From Rachicladosporium sp. CCFEE 5018 (taxonomy: Eukaryota > Ascomycota > Dothideomycetes > Cladosporiales > Cladosporiaceae): 64,000 bases of DNA. Under the pieces are notes generated by a model. It made no database searches, was not told the origin of the DNA, and was given only the letters and a program-made list of their open reading frames with translations. The position numbers and the translations under genes are program-made. Where the stretch lies: assembly GCA_002077045.2 (NCBI GenBank), contig KZ111150.1:420648-484647 (forward strand), written 5' to 3'. The stretch's first letter is position 1; each line of letters starts with the position of its first letter. Of the stretch, positions 43,992 through 54,957 are shown in pieces.

Positions 43992-45765
43992 ATGGATGAT
44001 GACACTGCAGCCCCTGGATATCGTCGCGTTTTCGACATGTTGCGAAGGACCATTACCGACACGGTGGCGACCGCGCAGCCAACTGAAGTGAAGGATGTGC
44101 CCACTGTCGTCCCACCTACCGAGCCCAAGGTCGATACGGCGACAGAGGCGACGGCTCGGACGTGCGTGGTGTGCTGTGACACCGTAAAGACCACACCGGG
44201 CGATCCTATCATGGTCAAGCCATGTCGGTCATGTCCTGCAGACTACTGCAGCGAATGCCTCATCGAGATGTTTACGGCAGCAGCCTATGTCAAAGATCGA
44301 TTGCCGCCTCAGTGCTGCACGCTGCTACAGCTGCACACCGTCCTGCCTCACTTGGCGCCCGAGATCGTCACAGCTTATCGCATGAAGTTGACGGAGTGGA
44401 TCGCACGCATCAAGACATACTGTCCATCTAAGCCGTGCTCGGTCTTCATCCCTGAGACCGTGGTGCCAAGCCATGTGGGAGCATCGAAGCCGAAGTCACT
44501 TCAACAAATTCTTCGGCAGGTGCTCGATAAGATGAGAGAAGCTCCTGCTTCACGATTTTTCCGGGATGCCAGCCTGCAGAGCTCGCTCCCCGGCTACAAC
44601 GACGTTATCCACATGCCGACCGATCTTGATACCATCCAGCGACTAGTGGACGCTTCGACGTGCGTCCACTCCATTGTCCGAGAATTAAGTCTGCCGTCAC
44701 TGACTGATCGCTAGATACACCAAGGCTGGACAATTCCTGGAGACTGTCAAGCTCATCGAAACCAACGCCGTGAAATACAACAAGTCCTCCGATCATCCAG
44801 TCGCTCAGGCAGCCAAAGACGTCGTGGCGATCGCACAACGAGAAGTCGCGAACTCCATCGATCAGCTTGTCGATACAGTCCACGACGTTGCTCAGTCCAC
44901 GCAGCAGCTCTTCGCGTGCCCTACATGCCACATCGCTATCTGCACACGCTGCCGTCAGATTGCCCACACGGGCTACTGCGACAACTCTGCGGAAGATCAT
45001 GAAGCTGCAATGCTCCTGTCATTCGGCTACAAGCGATGTCCAAGATGCAAACATGGCCTGAAGAAGATGTACGGCTGCTCACACATGGCATGTATTTGCG
45101 GTGCCCACTTTTGCTGGTACTGCATGAAGAGCATTCGCGATTGCAACGGCGACTGTGCTGAGATGCAAGCCGAGTATTCCTCTGAAGAGGGTGGTAATGA
45201 AGGAGAGGATGATTCTGATGAGTCTGAAGACGAACTTGCGAGTCCGAATATACCTCTCGCTGGCGCAGTGACGGCTATCAACGCGAGTGCGAATGCCGCG
45301 GACACACCCACACAAGGGGCAACTACAGCCATCGAGAACGCACAAGCTCCACAAGGCTCCCCTGACGGCATTGGCAACCTTTCACAACTCACACGTAACC
45401 TCGATGCTGGCGGAGCACGTCGCTGGGCTGGTGCAGAAGAGGACTTCGGCGAAGAGCCCGATGACAGTCTCCACACTCAAGTATGGTCTTGTATCCACAA
45501 TTTTGCCCTGTTCGACCCGAAGCCTGATGGGTACTATCATGGCGATACGAAATTGATGGAGTGCAACCGCTGCACGGCACACGTCGAGCCTTACGCACTC
45601 ACCAAGGCTGGTCATGTGGCGAAACCGCTACGGAGGAAGCACAGGCCGGTCGGCTTGATAGGGAAGGGATTTAGTTACGCGTGTAAGAAGTGCTTCTTGA
45701 TCGCGTGCCCGCGGTGCAAGGATGTCTATGAGGCAGAGGGAGACGGATCCAAGGCTTGGCCGTAG
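43992..45765 (+). CDS. RBR-type ubiquitin ligase with a bromodomain inserted in the IBR domain
   Basis: Exons 43992..44659 and 44715..45765 give 572 residues. The 55-nt intron (GTGCGT...GCTAG, with CTGAC) joins DAST to YTKAGQF in frame. RING1 spans about 58-109 (CVVC, CRSCPADYCSEC, QCC). The IBR starts at 144 (YCPSKPCSVFIPE) but is then interrupted. Residues about 166-275 read like a bromodomain: ILRQVLDKM, LPGYNDVIHMPTDLDTIQRL, FLETVKLIETNAVKYN. The IBR resumes at 291 (CPTCHIAICTRCRQIAH). RING2 spans 331-359 (CPRC, YGCSHMACICGAHFCWYC), with C344 in the catalytic-cysteine position. An acidic stretch and further Cys pairs (MECNRC, YACKKC, CPRCKD) follow. RBR ligases pass ubiquitin through the RING2 cysteine; bromodomains bind acetyl-lysine. 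A chromatin-linked target is only an inference. Confidence 0.85.
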
Positions 45766-46431
45766 GACGATGCTGCACAGCGAAGGATCGACATAAGTTG
45801 CTAGTGAGTCAAGCATTCCCATGAAGCGCGCTCAGTGGACCTCTTCAAGTGTCCCACCGACTGCTCAATTTTCGGTGGACTGTGAGAACGACTGTTCCGC
45901 CTTTAGATTGCGTTTCTTCGAGAGCTCGAACTTGCCTATGGTACTATAGGCGCACCTGCAGTAGTCAAACTTGTTACATGTTGGCAGTGAGAAATAACGG
46001 ACCACGATTCATTCCTCTTCGCGTGAAAGTCGATCATCTCAAAGACACGGCAATAGAGCGCTTCAGTCGTGAACAAGCGTACAGCAGCACTGGCCACGCT
46101 TCACATTTCTGGAGGAACACAGGTTCACTAGTGAGAAGCTACGCAAAGGCTCAATCTACCGGAGCCCTGTACAAGCTGCCTCTCGCCGTTGCCACAGGTT
46201 CTTGGTGGACTTGTACAGGACTTGTACGGGATGTGTACGACAGCGAGAGTAGACGTGCAAGAGCGGCAGTTGATCCGTAGAGAAGTCGATGTATAGTCCA
46301 GCGGTCTCGGTCGCTCCTGCCTTATTTCAAGGCATGTCTTCGTCACTTCACGCTGAGCGTAGCACTTCAACGAAAGTCATATTGCTCGGTCATGTCACTG
46401 ATCTCATACCACATCAACGTCCACCATCACC
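45766..46431. other. Spacer RBR ligase / DUF7918-like
   Basis: No gene supported. A tiny imperfect tandem of GGACTTGTAC units occurs at 46206-46230. Confidence 0.5.
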
Positions 46432-47409
46432 ATGCCGATCCTCAACGATCTCATCGTCGTCCTGATCTGGCACGATGACCAGGCTCCTATCGTTGAGCAC
46501 GACTCCTCGCTACTGAACACTCCACTAGCCCCAGCAAACGTCACGTCAGTCCATTGCGCCTTTCCGCCCTTGACGCGCTTCCAGATACACTATTCCTGCC
46601 CTCCCCAGTCTCTTCTCTCGGAGATCAAGTACTTCTACTTCAAGCTCTTCCTCGACGCAGAGCACATCGTGAGCTGGGACTGTGGACCTGCGCATGAGTG
46701 GGAGGGAAAGGTGGAGTTCATCCCGGGAAGTGATGGGGAGAAGTATGGAATGATGTTCGAGGAGCTTGGGCAAGTAGTGAAGATCTTGGAGTTGCAGGTG
46801 TTCAGAGCGACGGCACGGAAACCCGAACATCTGAAGGTTGATAAGCTGAAATGTGAGGGAGAGGGCAAAGGATCGAGGTAGAATTCTGACCAGGTCTGCC
46901 AGGCTATATGGGTATCATGTGTACTGACTTTTCGTGCAGGTTTCCTTCCATAGGTGCACTGCACCCAGAGGACCCGCGAACTTTCTATAAGTATGCCTTG
47001 TTGGACGCTGTCGACGCTCCGCACGCGACATTCCGATTCCAGCGCTGTAGTCCTGGTATTGCAGACCGTTCAATCGTAAAGACATACAGTGATGCTGACG
47101 TTGACAGATCCTTTGCGCACCCTCGGGGTTGTTCCAGAGACCGATCCAGTCGGCTTCAAAGATACCACAAAAGGTCCGACTGTAAGATCGGTCCAAGATC
47201 TCGATGGACCTAGAAGTGAAGAAAAGGACCCGAAGATCCAGACACCTTCTCCGAACCGGAAGCGGAGGTCATTCGCACATGGCACCTCCTCACCAAGCAA
47301 ACCCAAATCACCCAGAGCTGCGCTACTCGAGCAAGTGGTTGCTCGATCATTGAAGAGGACCGTGCATGCGTCGAGGCAGATCGTGAAAGGGTACGAGAAG
47401 CCGGTTTGA
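46432..47409 (+). CDS. DUF7918-like fungal protein
   Basis: Exons 46432..46877, 46940..47055 and 47108..47409 encode 287 residues. Both introns (62 and 52 nt) are GT-AG with CTGAC-like branch sites and keep the frame. The first exon gives a beta-rich N terminus (MPILNDLIVVLIWHDDQAP, FLDAEHIVSWDCG). The second exon supplies FYKYALLDAV and ATFRFQRCS, followed by DPLRTLGVVP. This 'FxFxxxxxxxLxxLGxxP' pattern resembles the end of the fungal DUF7918 domain. The third exon is basic and Ser/Pro-rich, probably disordered. The function of the family is unknown. It is convergent with the transcription-factor-like gene downstream, about 180 bases away. Confidence 0.7.
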
Positions 47410-47588
47410 CAAGCCAAGCCGATTTGATTGACCTGGAGAGCCTGGCGTCGTTGTGGGTGGCAAGTATATGGTTCGCACAGCCATACAGGCGACGATGCGA
47501 CAGAGGGAGCCAAAGACTCTGCCAGCCGCCAAGCCGGCAGCGATGATAGGGACCCGCCTCTTAGATGCGAGACTGTCGGACAGTCCTG

Positions 47589-48702
47589 CTACGGTCGACC
47601 TGCGATCGCAAGACTTATCTCGTCGTAGAAGCGTCTAGTGGGTCCGTCCAGCGTCGTTCCAGGGTAGATGAAGTCCAGCAGCATTGCCCGCAGTTGATCC
47701 CACGAAGTGATGTTGAGATCGCGCAGTAAGTCCCCGAGAACCCTGTGATACCAGCAAGTCAGTGGAGAATTAATGAGAACTGAGACGCGTCACGTACCCG
47801 TAAAATATACTCGGTTCCGCTGTTCTTCGGGTCGTGACGCAAATGACGACCACACACCACAAAGATGCTCGTAAGGCGTGTGGATCACGCAAAGATCTCT
47901 GATCTATCGTCCTCGCTTCGCTCCAAGCCGCAGACAGTCCATCTGTATACATCGGATTTGCTCCCCCCGTCTGTTGCCCAGGCATCGTGGTCTGATACAT
48001 CGCCACACACGTGCATGCTAGCGTCAAATTTCTCTCCACTAGGTTGTTATGTCTAGGTGCAGTGAGTGCAGCAACATCACCGATCAATTGAACCTGATCC
48101 GAGACCAATCGACCGAGCCGAACATCAACACCCGTACTAACAAAGTCGAAGCAGGCTGTTCGACTGACCAGCATCAGAAAGTCTGCAGACAGTTCGAGGC
48201 GTTGAGCAAGATCGGTGAAACCTCGCGGAACGGCCAGTGGCAATGTGCGATCACCACCCGTGAGCGCTGCAGTGAGTGGATTTTCGCCAAGGCCCAGTAC
48301 GCGTCGTGGTACTGCTTGCAGGATCTGACTACCTGCTTGTTGTAGAGAATGAATTTGATTGGGAATCCCACTCGTTGCGTGGAGCCAGTGCGACAGGGGC
48401 GACTGCGGACTGTGTATCGGTGGACTTCGGCTTTGCGAAGCCGAAGATCGGTCGGTCACTGGTGATGCTGAAGCATTCGATGCTCCAGAAGCATCACGAG
48501 CCTCTCGTTCTTCTCGATTTCGCGCTCGCGTAATGCGACTCTGTGCTGCGCTGGCACGCGCTGCCTGTGCGCGTACCAGCCTACGCGATGCTTGATCATG
48601 GCGTCCTTGTTCTGATACGATCACGAGCGGAGCACTCGTTGGCGGTGGTTCTGATGTGGGCAATGCAGCGCCCAAGTCTCCGAGTATTGGTAGTCGAGAC
48701 AT
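47589..48702 (-). CDS. Fungal transcription-factor-like protein
   Basis: Exons complement(47798..48702) and complement(47589..47742) give 352 residues. The 55-nt intron is GT-AG, and the second exon (VLGDLLRDLNITSWDQLRAM, ending in FYDEISLAIAGRP) fits the end of this family. The N terminus has APLVIVSEQGR followed by a basic helix (RLVRAQAARASAAQSRITRA), as in many Dothideomycete regulators that lack an obvious zinc cluster. The middle (SADFLMLVSRTACFDF, NLTLACTCVAMYQTT) resembles the fungal transcription-factor regulatory domain. At 352 residues it is shorter than usual for the class and lacks a Zn2Cys6 motif, so DNA binding is uncertain. The ATG at 48702 is the first in frame; the open frame upstream lacks an ATG. 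Confidence 0.65.
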
Positions 48703-50728
48703 GAGGTTGACGAAGACTCCATGGGAGATGCCTGGACTTTCGAGGAGAAGCAATCAAGATCCTGCATACGCGGCTGGGCGACGTGCTTGATAAGTACCTG
48801 ATTACTTCTACAACGAGTCGCCACGCCTACGGGGAGTCCACGAATGTAGCAGTTTGGCTCCGTCCTGCAATTGCATGTGAGTTCCGGGTAAAGAGCAGCG
48901 TATAACAGACTTCCAATTGTCTCAGAGACCATAAAGCACGGCGAGTTACAGAAAGCTTGCTGATGTGAACGGTCTTGCATGTCGAAGAGTGCAGAGGCTG
49001 CCCAACACTGCCGCGCGCACGCCAACAAAGCCATATACGCAGCGTTTGCCGCTTCTGCAAGCGCAGGGTAGGGACTGCAGCTCGGTAGCCGATAGGGCCA
49101 GGCCGTGACTGGCTGCGCCACGAGGCCATGTGGCCATGCACAAAGACCCTCTCAGCACGGGGAGCATCCACTTCTCGCAAAAGCTGCAGTACTGCAATCG
49201 CAAGCCGCGTTTCAGGAAGGTATGCCACACAATGTCGGGTGCTGTGGCTTGCTGGACGCGCCGGGCCATTAGCATGAACCGAGCATGGCTGCGAGATCTA
49301 AATTGCAAATGAATCTATCGTGCATGCGCCGTCACGTTGGGCTGGGCTCCGGCGATCGAAAGTGGGATAGTGATAGTGTGATCATGGGGAAATCCCGAAA
49401 AACGCGCTTTTCGCTTGGCAACGTTGACAAGTGGTGTGCTCGTTCGGGTCCACTGCAGAACCCGCTGATTCTGAAACGCGTGACAGAAAGCTTCTCGGAT
49501 ATTTCTTCCACCTCTCCCCTAGCGTCTTGGTAGACAGTTCACCTGCGTTCTGGCCACTGAACACTGCAAGTCCACGTCGCCGATGTGTGTCGTGGGAGTG
49601 CCACTTTGCGCGCATCCTCATCTACGAGCATCGCCTTGTGGACAGACTCCGGTTGGCTGCTCGTCAAGGGCTGCCACGCGAAAACTCAATACAAGTGCCG
49701 ACCAAACTCAACAAATATTGCCGCGTGCCGTCGCCTACAAGGTCCTGCGAGCGGCGGTAGGCGTGGCGGCGGGTACAGTCCTTACCAGGGTGCTGGAAAT
49801 AATGACCGAGGAAGTTTGGACCTCGCTCCGGTTCTACGCCAAGTCCACCTCACGTCCTTCTCAATGGAGAATGCATGCTGCACGATCACGTCATGGGACG
49901 CCAACCGAGCTCACCACCACGGATTCTCGAAATCTCGAAGGATGAGCGTCAGACGTCATGATATCGTTGGCGCAGGAAGTAGACAAGCTAACATAAGTTT
50001 GCTCGTGGCCGTCAGACGCCGTTGGGTAGAACACTCCACATGCCATACTGTAATGGAAAGATCCGACCGTATAGCGACTCCATGTGGTACACTAGGGTCA
50101 TGCTTACCTATAGTGGAATAGATTATTGCCGATCACGGTGAGTAGCGCTACTGCACTATGACAGGTACCTCACGCTGCATAAGCCTAGAACATGTCCAAC
50201 CTACATCATTTAACAGGTCGTGGTTGGAAGTCGTCACTGGCTACGTTGCAGAGCTACAGTGCAGTACTCTGGTGAGTTGACCATGGCAGATTGCAAGTTC
50301 TGAAACAAGCTAATGCGAAGCCTACGTACGCAGGGAAACAGTCGAATCTGGGATGGCTTTGCGCGGAATGCAAGTGCTGTTCTGACAGTGACTGCCCAGG
50401 CAGTGAGGTCCATGCGTTGCTGACAACGAGGATGATCTTCCAACGCTACCAGTGTGTTAGGAATCGGAGGACAACCCTAATGAAGGGAAGACACCTGTAG
50501 AGAACGTGGGAGGGCGGAACCTTATTGACGAGCTTATGACAACTTCAGAAAGCTTACATGACAGTCCAAACGCATCATTTCTCCGCTCGCATTTGTGAAT
50601 ACGAACGCAGCTACGCGGCTCTGCTGCACAATTGACCTTCTACCTCGACCGTTAGATCGAGTCCGCTACCATTGGCCCTTTCGTCGATTCAGTACAGATC
50701 GCCGCCCTCTCCTCGAGCCACGTGAGCA
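48703..50728. other. 2.0 kb without a supportable gene
   Basis: Many medium-length frames on both strands overlap in conflicting frames. A minus-strand stretch at 48830-49300 has protein-like composition in pieces (ALAEAANAAYMALLACARQ, LAIAVLQLLREVD), but the pieces are in different frames. It could be a decayed gene; I cannot support a call. Confidence 0.4.
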
Positions 50729-53305
50729 TCAGATCCACTCTGGAGGCTCATCCGCGTCCCTCTGCTTCACCCTCTCGATCGTGAGCTTCCCTTTGCCATG
50801 AGCAGCCTTGCTCCCCTTTCTGCGCATGGCAAAACGACTGCGATCGAGTTTCTGCCTGAAACTCGACGACGTCGATGGACGTACTCGGAACTTCTCGTCG
50901 TCCTGGAAGCTGAACGAAGTGCCGGGTCTGACGTCGTCTGCAGCTGCTCGTGATGTGTGATCTCGTGGCGCTGGTGTGACTGCACTACTTGCTAGACCGA
51001 GTGTGTGTGGCGCGATATGAAACTTACGTATGCCGCCTCCAAGCTGCAAAGAAGGCGCCTGCAAATTCTCCGCCAGGCGCTGGTCGGGTTTCAGATGCGC
51101 TGCAGACTTCTTACTGTGCATCGAGTTGGCGCTGTGCAGGCGTCGTAATCGTTCACGCAAGCCGCCGGCTTCAGCGCCGGTCGCAGGTCCGATTTGCCAC
51201 CCTTGGCGCCTACGTGGAGGTGTATGATATCGTATGCTACCGAACATGCTACCACTCGTTGAGCTCTTGTCGCCGGTCGACAGGGCGCCGAACGAGATTG
51301 AACTGCCAACTTTCTGCAGGTACACACCCTTGGTGCTGATTGGCAGTGGTGGATGTTTCCGAGGCGAGCTTTCTAGGCGATGCCGCAGGTCCTGCATTTG
51401 TGCCAGTGCTGCTCGTTGGCGATCGAGGCTCTGTTGTCGAGGCGCAGCGAACGCCCGGCCTTGCGTATAAGATGGCTTTCTGTCGAGGGTATGACCTTTG
51501 GGCGGCGTTGACACGGAGCGCCGTCGGCCACTTGGCTGCTGGCTTCCCATTGATCGGAAACGGTCTTTGACGCCACGCTTCTCTTCGATAGCTGCTGCTA
51601 CCTGTGCGACAGAGTTTGGTAACACATCCAAAGAATTAATGTGAATGAGGATCACTGGCAGTTGCACTGAGACCAGCTTGGAATTTGATAGGCTGGCCGT
51701 GACGTTCAGGAAGTATCGAACCTCGAAGTACTTCCCGCACCTTACAGTCGCGTGTCCTCGCGGTATCTCCAGCTCACACGTCCTTGTCGTCGACGTGTAT
51801 GGACTAACGCCAGTCCAATGCTCACTGTGCTCTTCCTTCGATTTCGCCAGTATCAGCTTATCATTACTATCGAAGATCCTTGTTTGACTATGTGACTTCG
51901 CTGGCGTTTCCGCAGGTCCGTGCTTGTAGCATAGTACGTTCCGCTCCAGATGCATTTCAATCCGCTTCACCGTCTTCCGTGTCCTGTTCGCGATGTGTAG
52001 GTCCACAAAGAGGCTGCTCCCACTAACCCAGATCTGTCGATGCAAGCCCGCAGTCATGGTCAGTAATTCTGAAGCGTTCCACCGCGATATGACCAACTCA
52101 TCGGTCGCAGTCAGCGGACTCGGAAGCGAGATGAGAGCTCTCTCCGGATCGTATGTTGGTAGGACACAAACATGTTGCGATGATCGCACGCGGTACTGCT
52201 TACCAGCATCCTTGATCAGTGCTGTTACGCTCAGTATGAAACTTATGCTGGCGTGGTTTGACTGGAATGGTGGCGGTCCAGTGTCAAGTGGAAGACTGAC
52301 CATGAATGGGACGGATGAGAGGCATGGCTTGAGCGTCCACCAGCGCTCTTCAGGCGATATTGGATTGTCTGGCTCGACCATGCTGCTCGGTGGACGGTGC
52401 TTTCGATCAAGCAGTTCCGTGCCAAGCGCCAGGAACACCGCCCTCCGACCTCCATCGATTTCCTCGAAGCCAAGCAGGTCGACGGACAGTGCAGCGATAC
52501 CCAATGTCCTCCGACTCTTCACACGCTCGTTTTTATCAACAACGATCGAGACGTGCCCTTCGATGGTGCCGCCCCCGACACAAAGTGGCGCGGAGACTTG
52601 TAAGTCCAATCGTATTCGCGGGTGCCGGAAGGTCGGAAAGTCAACAATGTCTACCGGCCGTGGGACCCGCTCCAGAGTCTTGCAGTGCGGCCTGCGCGTG
52701 CTATCAGAAGTGATAGCATTGAGGCGTGCGCCAGCATGCTTCACTGGCGATTGACTGGCGCCGTGACATGGTATCACCACAGGCCCATCTTGGTTCGTGA
52801 TGTTTGCCTCATACGTGACAACCCTAACATTCCTCTTGCCCGATCGCCCACTTCCAGTCGAGATATTTCTGTTGTGACTCTTCGCGCTGATGGGTGCATG
52901 TGCTTGCGATGACGATCTTCTCGGCACACTCGACGGAGGTATGGCGTAGCGATTTGGTGGTTCCGGAGTACTGGAATAGGATGATGATGGCGGCTCTACT
53001 GATGGATCCCTCCAGTGTGTTTCGCCATTCGCTGGCTCAATAATGCGCACTGATGTCTTCCCTCTGGGAGAAGTATGGTGCTTGGGAGGCGATGCATTCG
53101 ATGTACTCCGCACGTACTTCGAGCTTCCAGGTTGCGATCGGCGCTTGACATGGCTCACCATGTCTATTAGACTTGGCTCCGTGATCTCGCGTATGTCAGA
53201 GAGAGGTCGCATACCATCAGTCGCGGTGACTGCTGCCCCGACCGCGCGCGAGAGCGTTGATGGTAATGTCCTCGCGTTCTGTGGTGGATTGCGTCTGCGG
53301 TCCAT
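50729..53305 (-). CDS. Arrestin-like protein (trafficking adaptor type)
   Basis: Single exon from the first ATG at 53305, 858 residues (MDRRRNPPQNAR...DEPPEWI). The N-terminal 250 residues are disordered. An arrestin-like core follows at about 240-590: RIRLDLQVSAPLCVGGGTIEG, LSVDLLGFEEI, VPFMVSLPLD, ASISFILSVTALI, then the C-terminal lobe with FVDLHIANRTRKTVKRIEMHLER, CELEIPRG and FEVRYFLNVTAS. Yeast alpha-arrestins recruit Rsp5 to membrane transporters for endocytosis. I see no PPxY motif; the nearest is the terminal PPEW, so Rsp5 recruitment is uncertain. The C-terminal 250 residues are basic and Ser-rich. The open frame extends to 53392 without a further ATG. Confidence 0.8.
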   Translation of the reverse strand: MDRRRNPPQNARTLPSTLSRAVGAAVTATDGMRPLSDIREITEPSLIDMVSHVKRRSQPGSSKYVRSTSNASPPKHHTSPRGKTSVRIIEPANGETHWRDPSVEPPSSSYSSTPEPPNRYAIPPSSVPRRSSSQAHAPISAKSHNRNISTGSGRSGKRNVRVVTYEANITNQDGPVVIPCHGASQSPVKHAGARLNAITSDSTRRPHCKTLERVPRPVDIVDFPTFRHPRIRLDLQVSAPLCVGGGTIEGHVSIVVDKNERVKSRRTLGIAALSVDLLGFEEIDGGRRAVFLALGTELLDRKHRPPSSMVEPDNPISPEERWWTLKPCLSSVPFMVSLPLDTGPPPFQSNHASISFILSVTALIKDAGKQYRVRSSQHVCVLPTYDPERALISLPSPLTATDELVISRWNASELLTMTAGLHRQIWVSGSSLFVDLHIANRTRKTVKRIEMHLERNVLCYKHGPAETPAKSHSQTRIFDSNDKLILAKSKEEHSEHWTGVSPYTSTTRTCELEIPRGHATVRCGKYFEVRYFLNVTASLSNSKLVSVQLPVILIHINSLDVLPNSVAQVAAAIEEKRGVKDRFRSMGSQQPSGRRRSVSTPPKGHTLDRKPSYTQGRAFAAPRQQSLDRQRAALAQMQDLRHRLESSPRKHPPLPISTKGVYLQKVGSSISFGALSTGDKSSTSGSMFGSIRYHTPPRRRQGWQIGPATGAEAGGLRERLRRLHSANSMHSKKSAAHLKPDQRLAENLQAPSLQLGGGIRKFHIAPHTLGLASSAVTPAPRDHTSRAAADDVRPGTSFSFQDDEKFRVRPSTSSSFRQKLDRSRFAMRRKGSKAAHGKGKLTIERVKQRDADEPPEWI

Positions 53306-54957
53306 TCTATTGTGAGCGATGGCGCGGCAAGGAAGAGGATCGCATGCATACTTCGCAGCGAGATGCGTGAGCTTGTGCTCGATATCAATCAACGGTTTCT
53401 TCGCTTTCGAGGGTGACGTTCCGTCATATCTGGACTGGGGTTGAGATGCTCTAGACAGCGCTCACGCTGCGGCAGGAGCAGGTGTCAGTCCCGGGACACA
53501 GGCCAGCAGGCGCATGTTGGCGTTCGTTCGCCATTGCCGTTGCCATCGGCCTGACTGTTGTTACGATTGCATCCTGTCGATCCGCTGTCGCCGCCACGTG
53601 TTACAGAAACTACACTCTGACTCGAAACCGACCTCAAGAATGGGATCATGACACAAGTAAGGAAGAGAGTTCTACTGAACCTACATGCGCACTGAGTGAC
53701 TCTCGAATAGCACATCAACGGATTTTGTCGAGCCGAAGTTCCTTGCAAAATAGTAATGTTGACCGGGACTGCATTGGTAAGAATCGTCTCGGCATGTCCA
53801 TTGCGCCCTACGCTCCCCAAGACAGAGACCTAAGGAGTATGTGAGGCCCAGACTGTGTCGATACATAAGGTAGTTGGTAAATTGCAGAGCTCGCTCGGTA
53901 ATTGACGTGTACGTGCACTCCTTGCCCTGTTGCTAAGCTCATGCTTCGTTGGTCGCCTTCGTACAAGCTGCTTTGCAACAGCAAGTGGACAGCTGGGTAT
54001 CTTCGCAGCAAAGATCTTTGTCGGCGTCAGTAAAATCACTGGTATTCCATCTGTGCTCGATTCTGCTGGTGTGTAGCCCGAAAGCCTGAGTGGCCAGGGA
54101 CTGTCGGACACTCTCAAGAAGTGTCATCAAGCGTTCGCAAGCTACACTTGGTGCTATCATCCAATCTTGCGATACAAATGTGGGAATCTTCATGGAGAGA
54201 TATATTTCGAAGTACGCATAACATTGCGTAGAGTCTAGTCCAGCGGAGATGCGAGTTTGATGCACAGGCCAGCGACAGGCTGCACCTGCTACTTCGGGTC
54301 GCCAAGCGAAGTAGTTCACTCCCTTCGTCCAATCGCTAGCATTCCGCGCGGCGCCTTGATCGCTCTCCCATGCTCGGCCCTGCATCGGAACATGGCTCCT
54401 TGACGACCTTTCTTGCATCGCCCTCAAGATGCGACGCCAATCGCACTCTATACGAAGGCTTCCAGCAGTCGCAAGTCGCCTACGCCCTCCCCCGAAGAGT
54501 CGACGTTACTACGCAACATCGCATATTTGCGGAGAGCAACCTAGAATTGATACCTTGCAAGCATGGACCCCAGCGCGTGACCAGTCTGGTAGGGCTGATC
54601 CACGACTCTCTCTCCGAAGGTCACGACCTTGAAAAGTCTTGCGCATAATTTTTCATGCAAGAGCCCGTTCTTTCCCCGCTCACCACGCGCAATCCGGGGC
54701 TGCGCTCAGACTGCGTTTCCATTAGCCAACCTCTTACCTCACTCTCTCTTCTCTATACTACACTTCCTGCAACCTTATCATTCTGTGTGTTTGACCATTA
54801 CGACATTGACACGCCCGGCCACGTGCTTGCGACCTCGATTGAATCTGGGGAAGATACCGACAGAGTGGATAGCCTCTGGTGCTAGGCGATTGCACTAACC
54901 TACTTGGTGCATTTCGTTGTATGTGAGAGAAGTCCAGCGCGGCGCGGGTACCTGCAG
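53306..54957. other. 1.65 kb divergent spacer, arrestin-like / bZIP copy B
   Basis: No gene supported. The last 300 bases before the bZIP start contain CT-rich stretches (54720-54790), as expected for its promoter and leader. Whether this spacer also occurs upstream of copy A cannot be seen. Confidence 0.5.

Noticed and set aside
49585..50121. 178-codon plus-strand frame
   Set aside because: No domain, odd composition, overlapping competing frames, no good start context or homology that I recognise.
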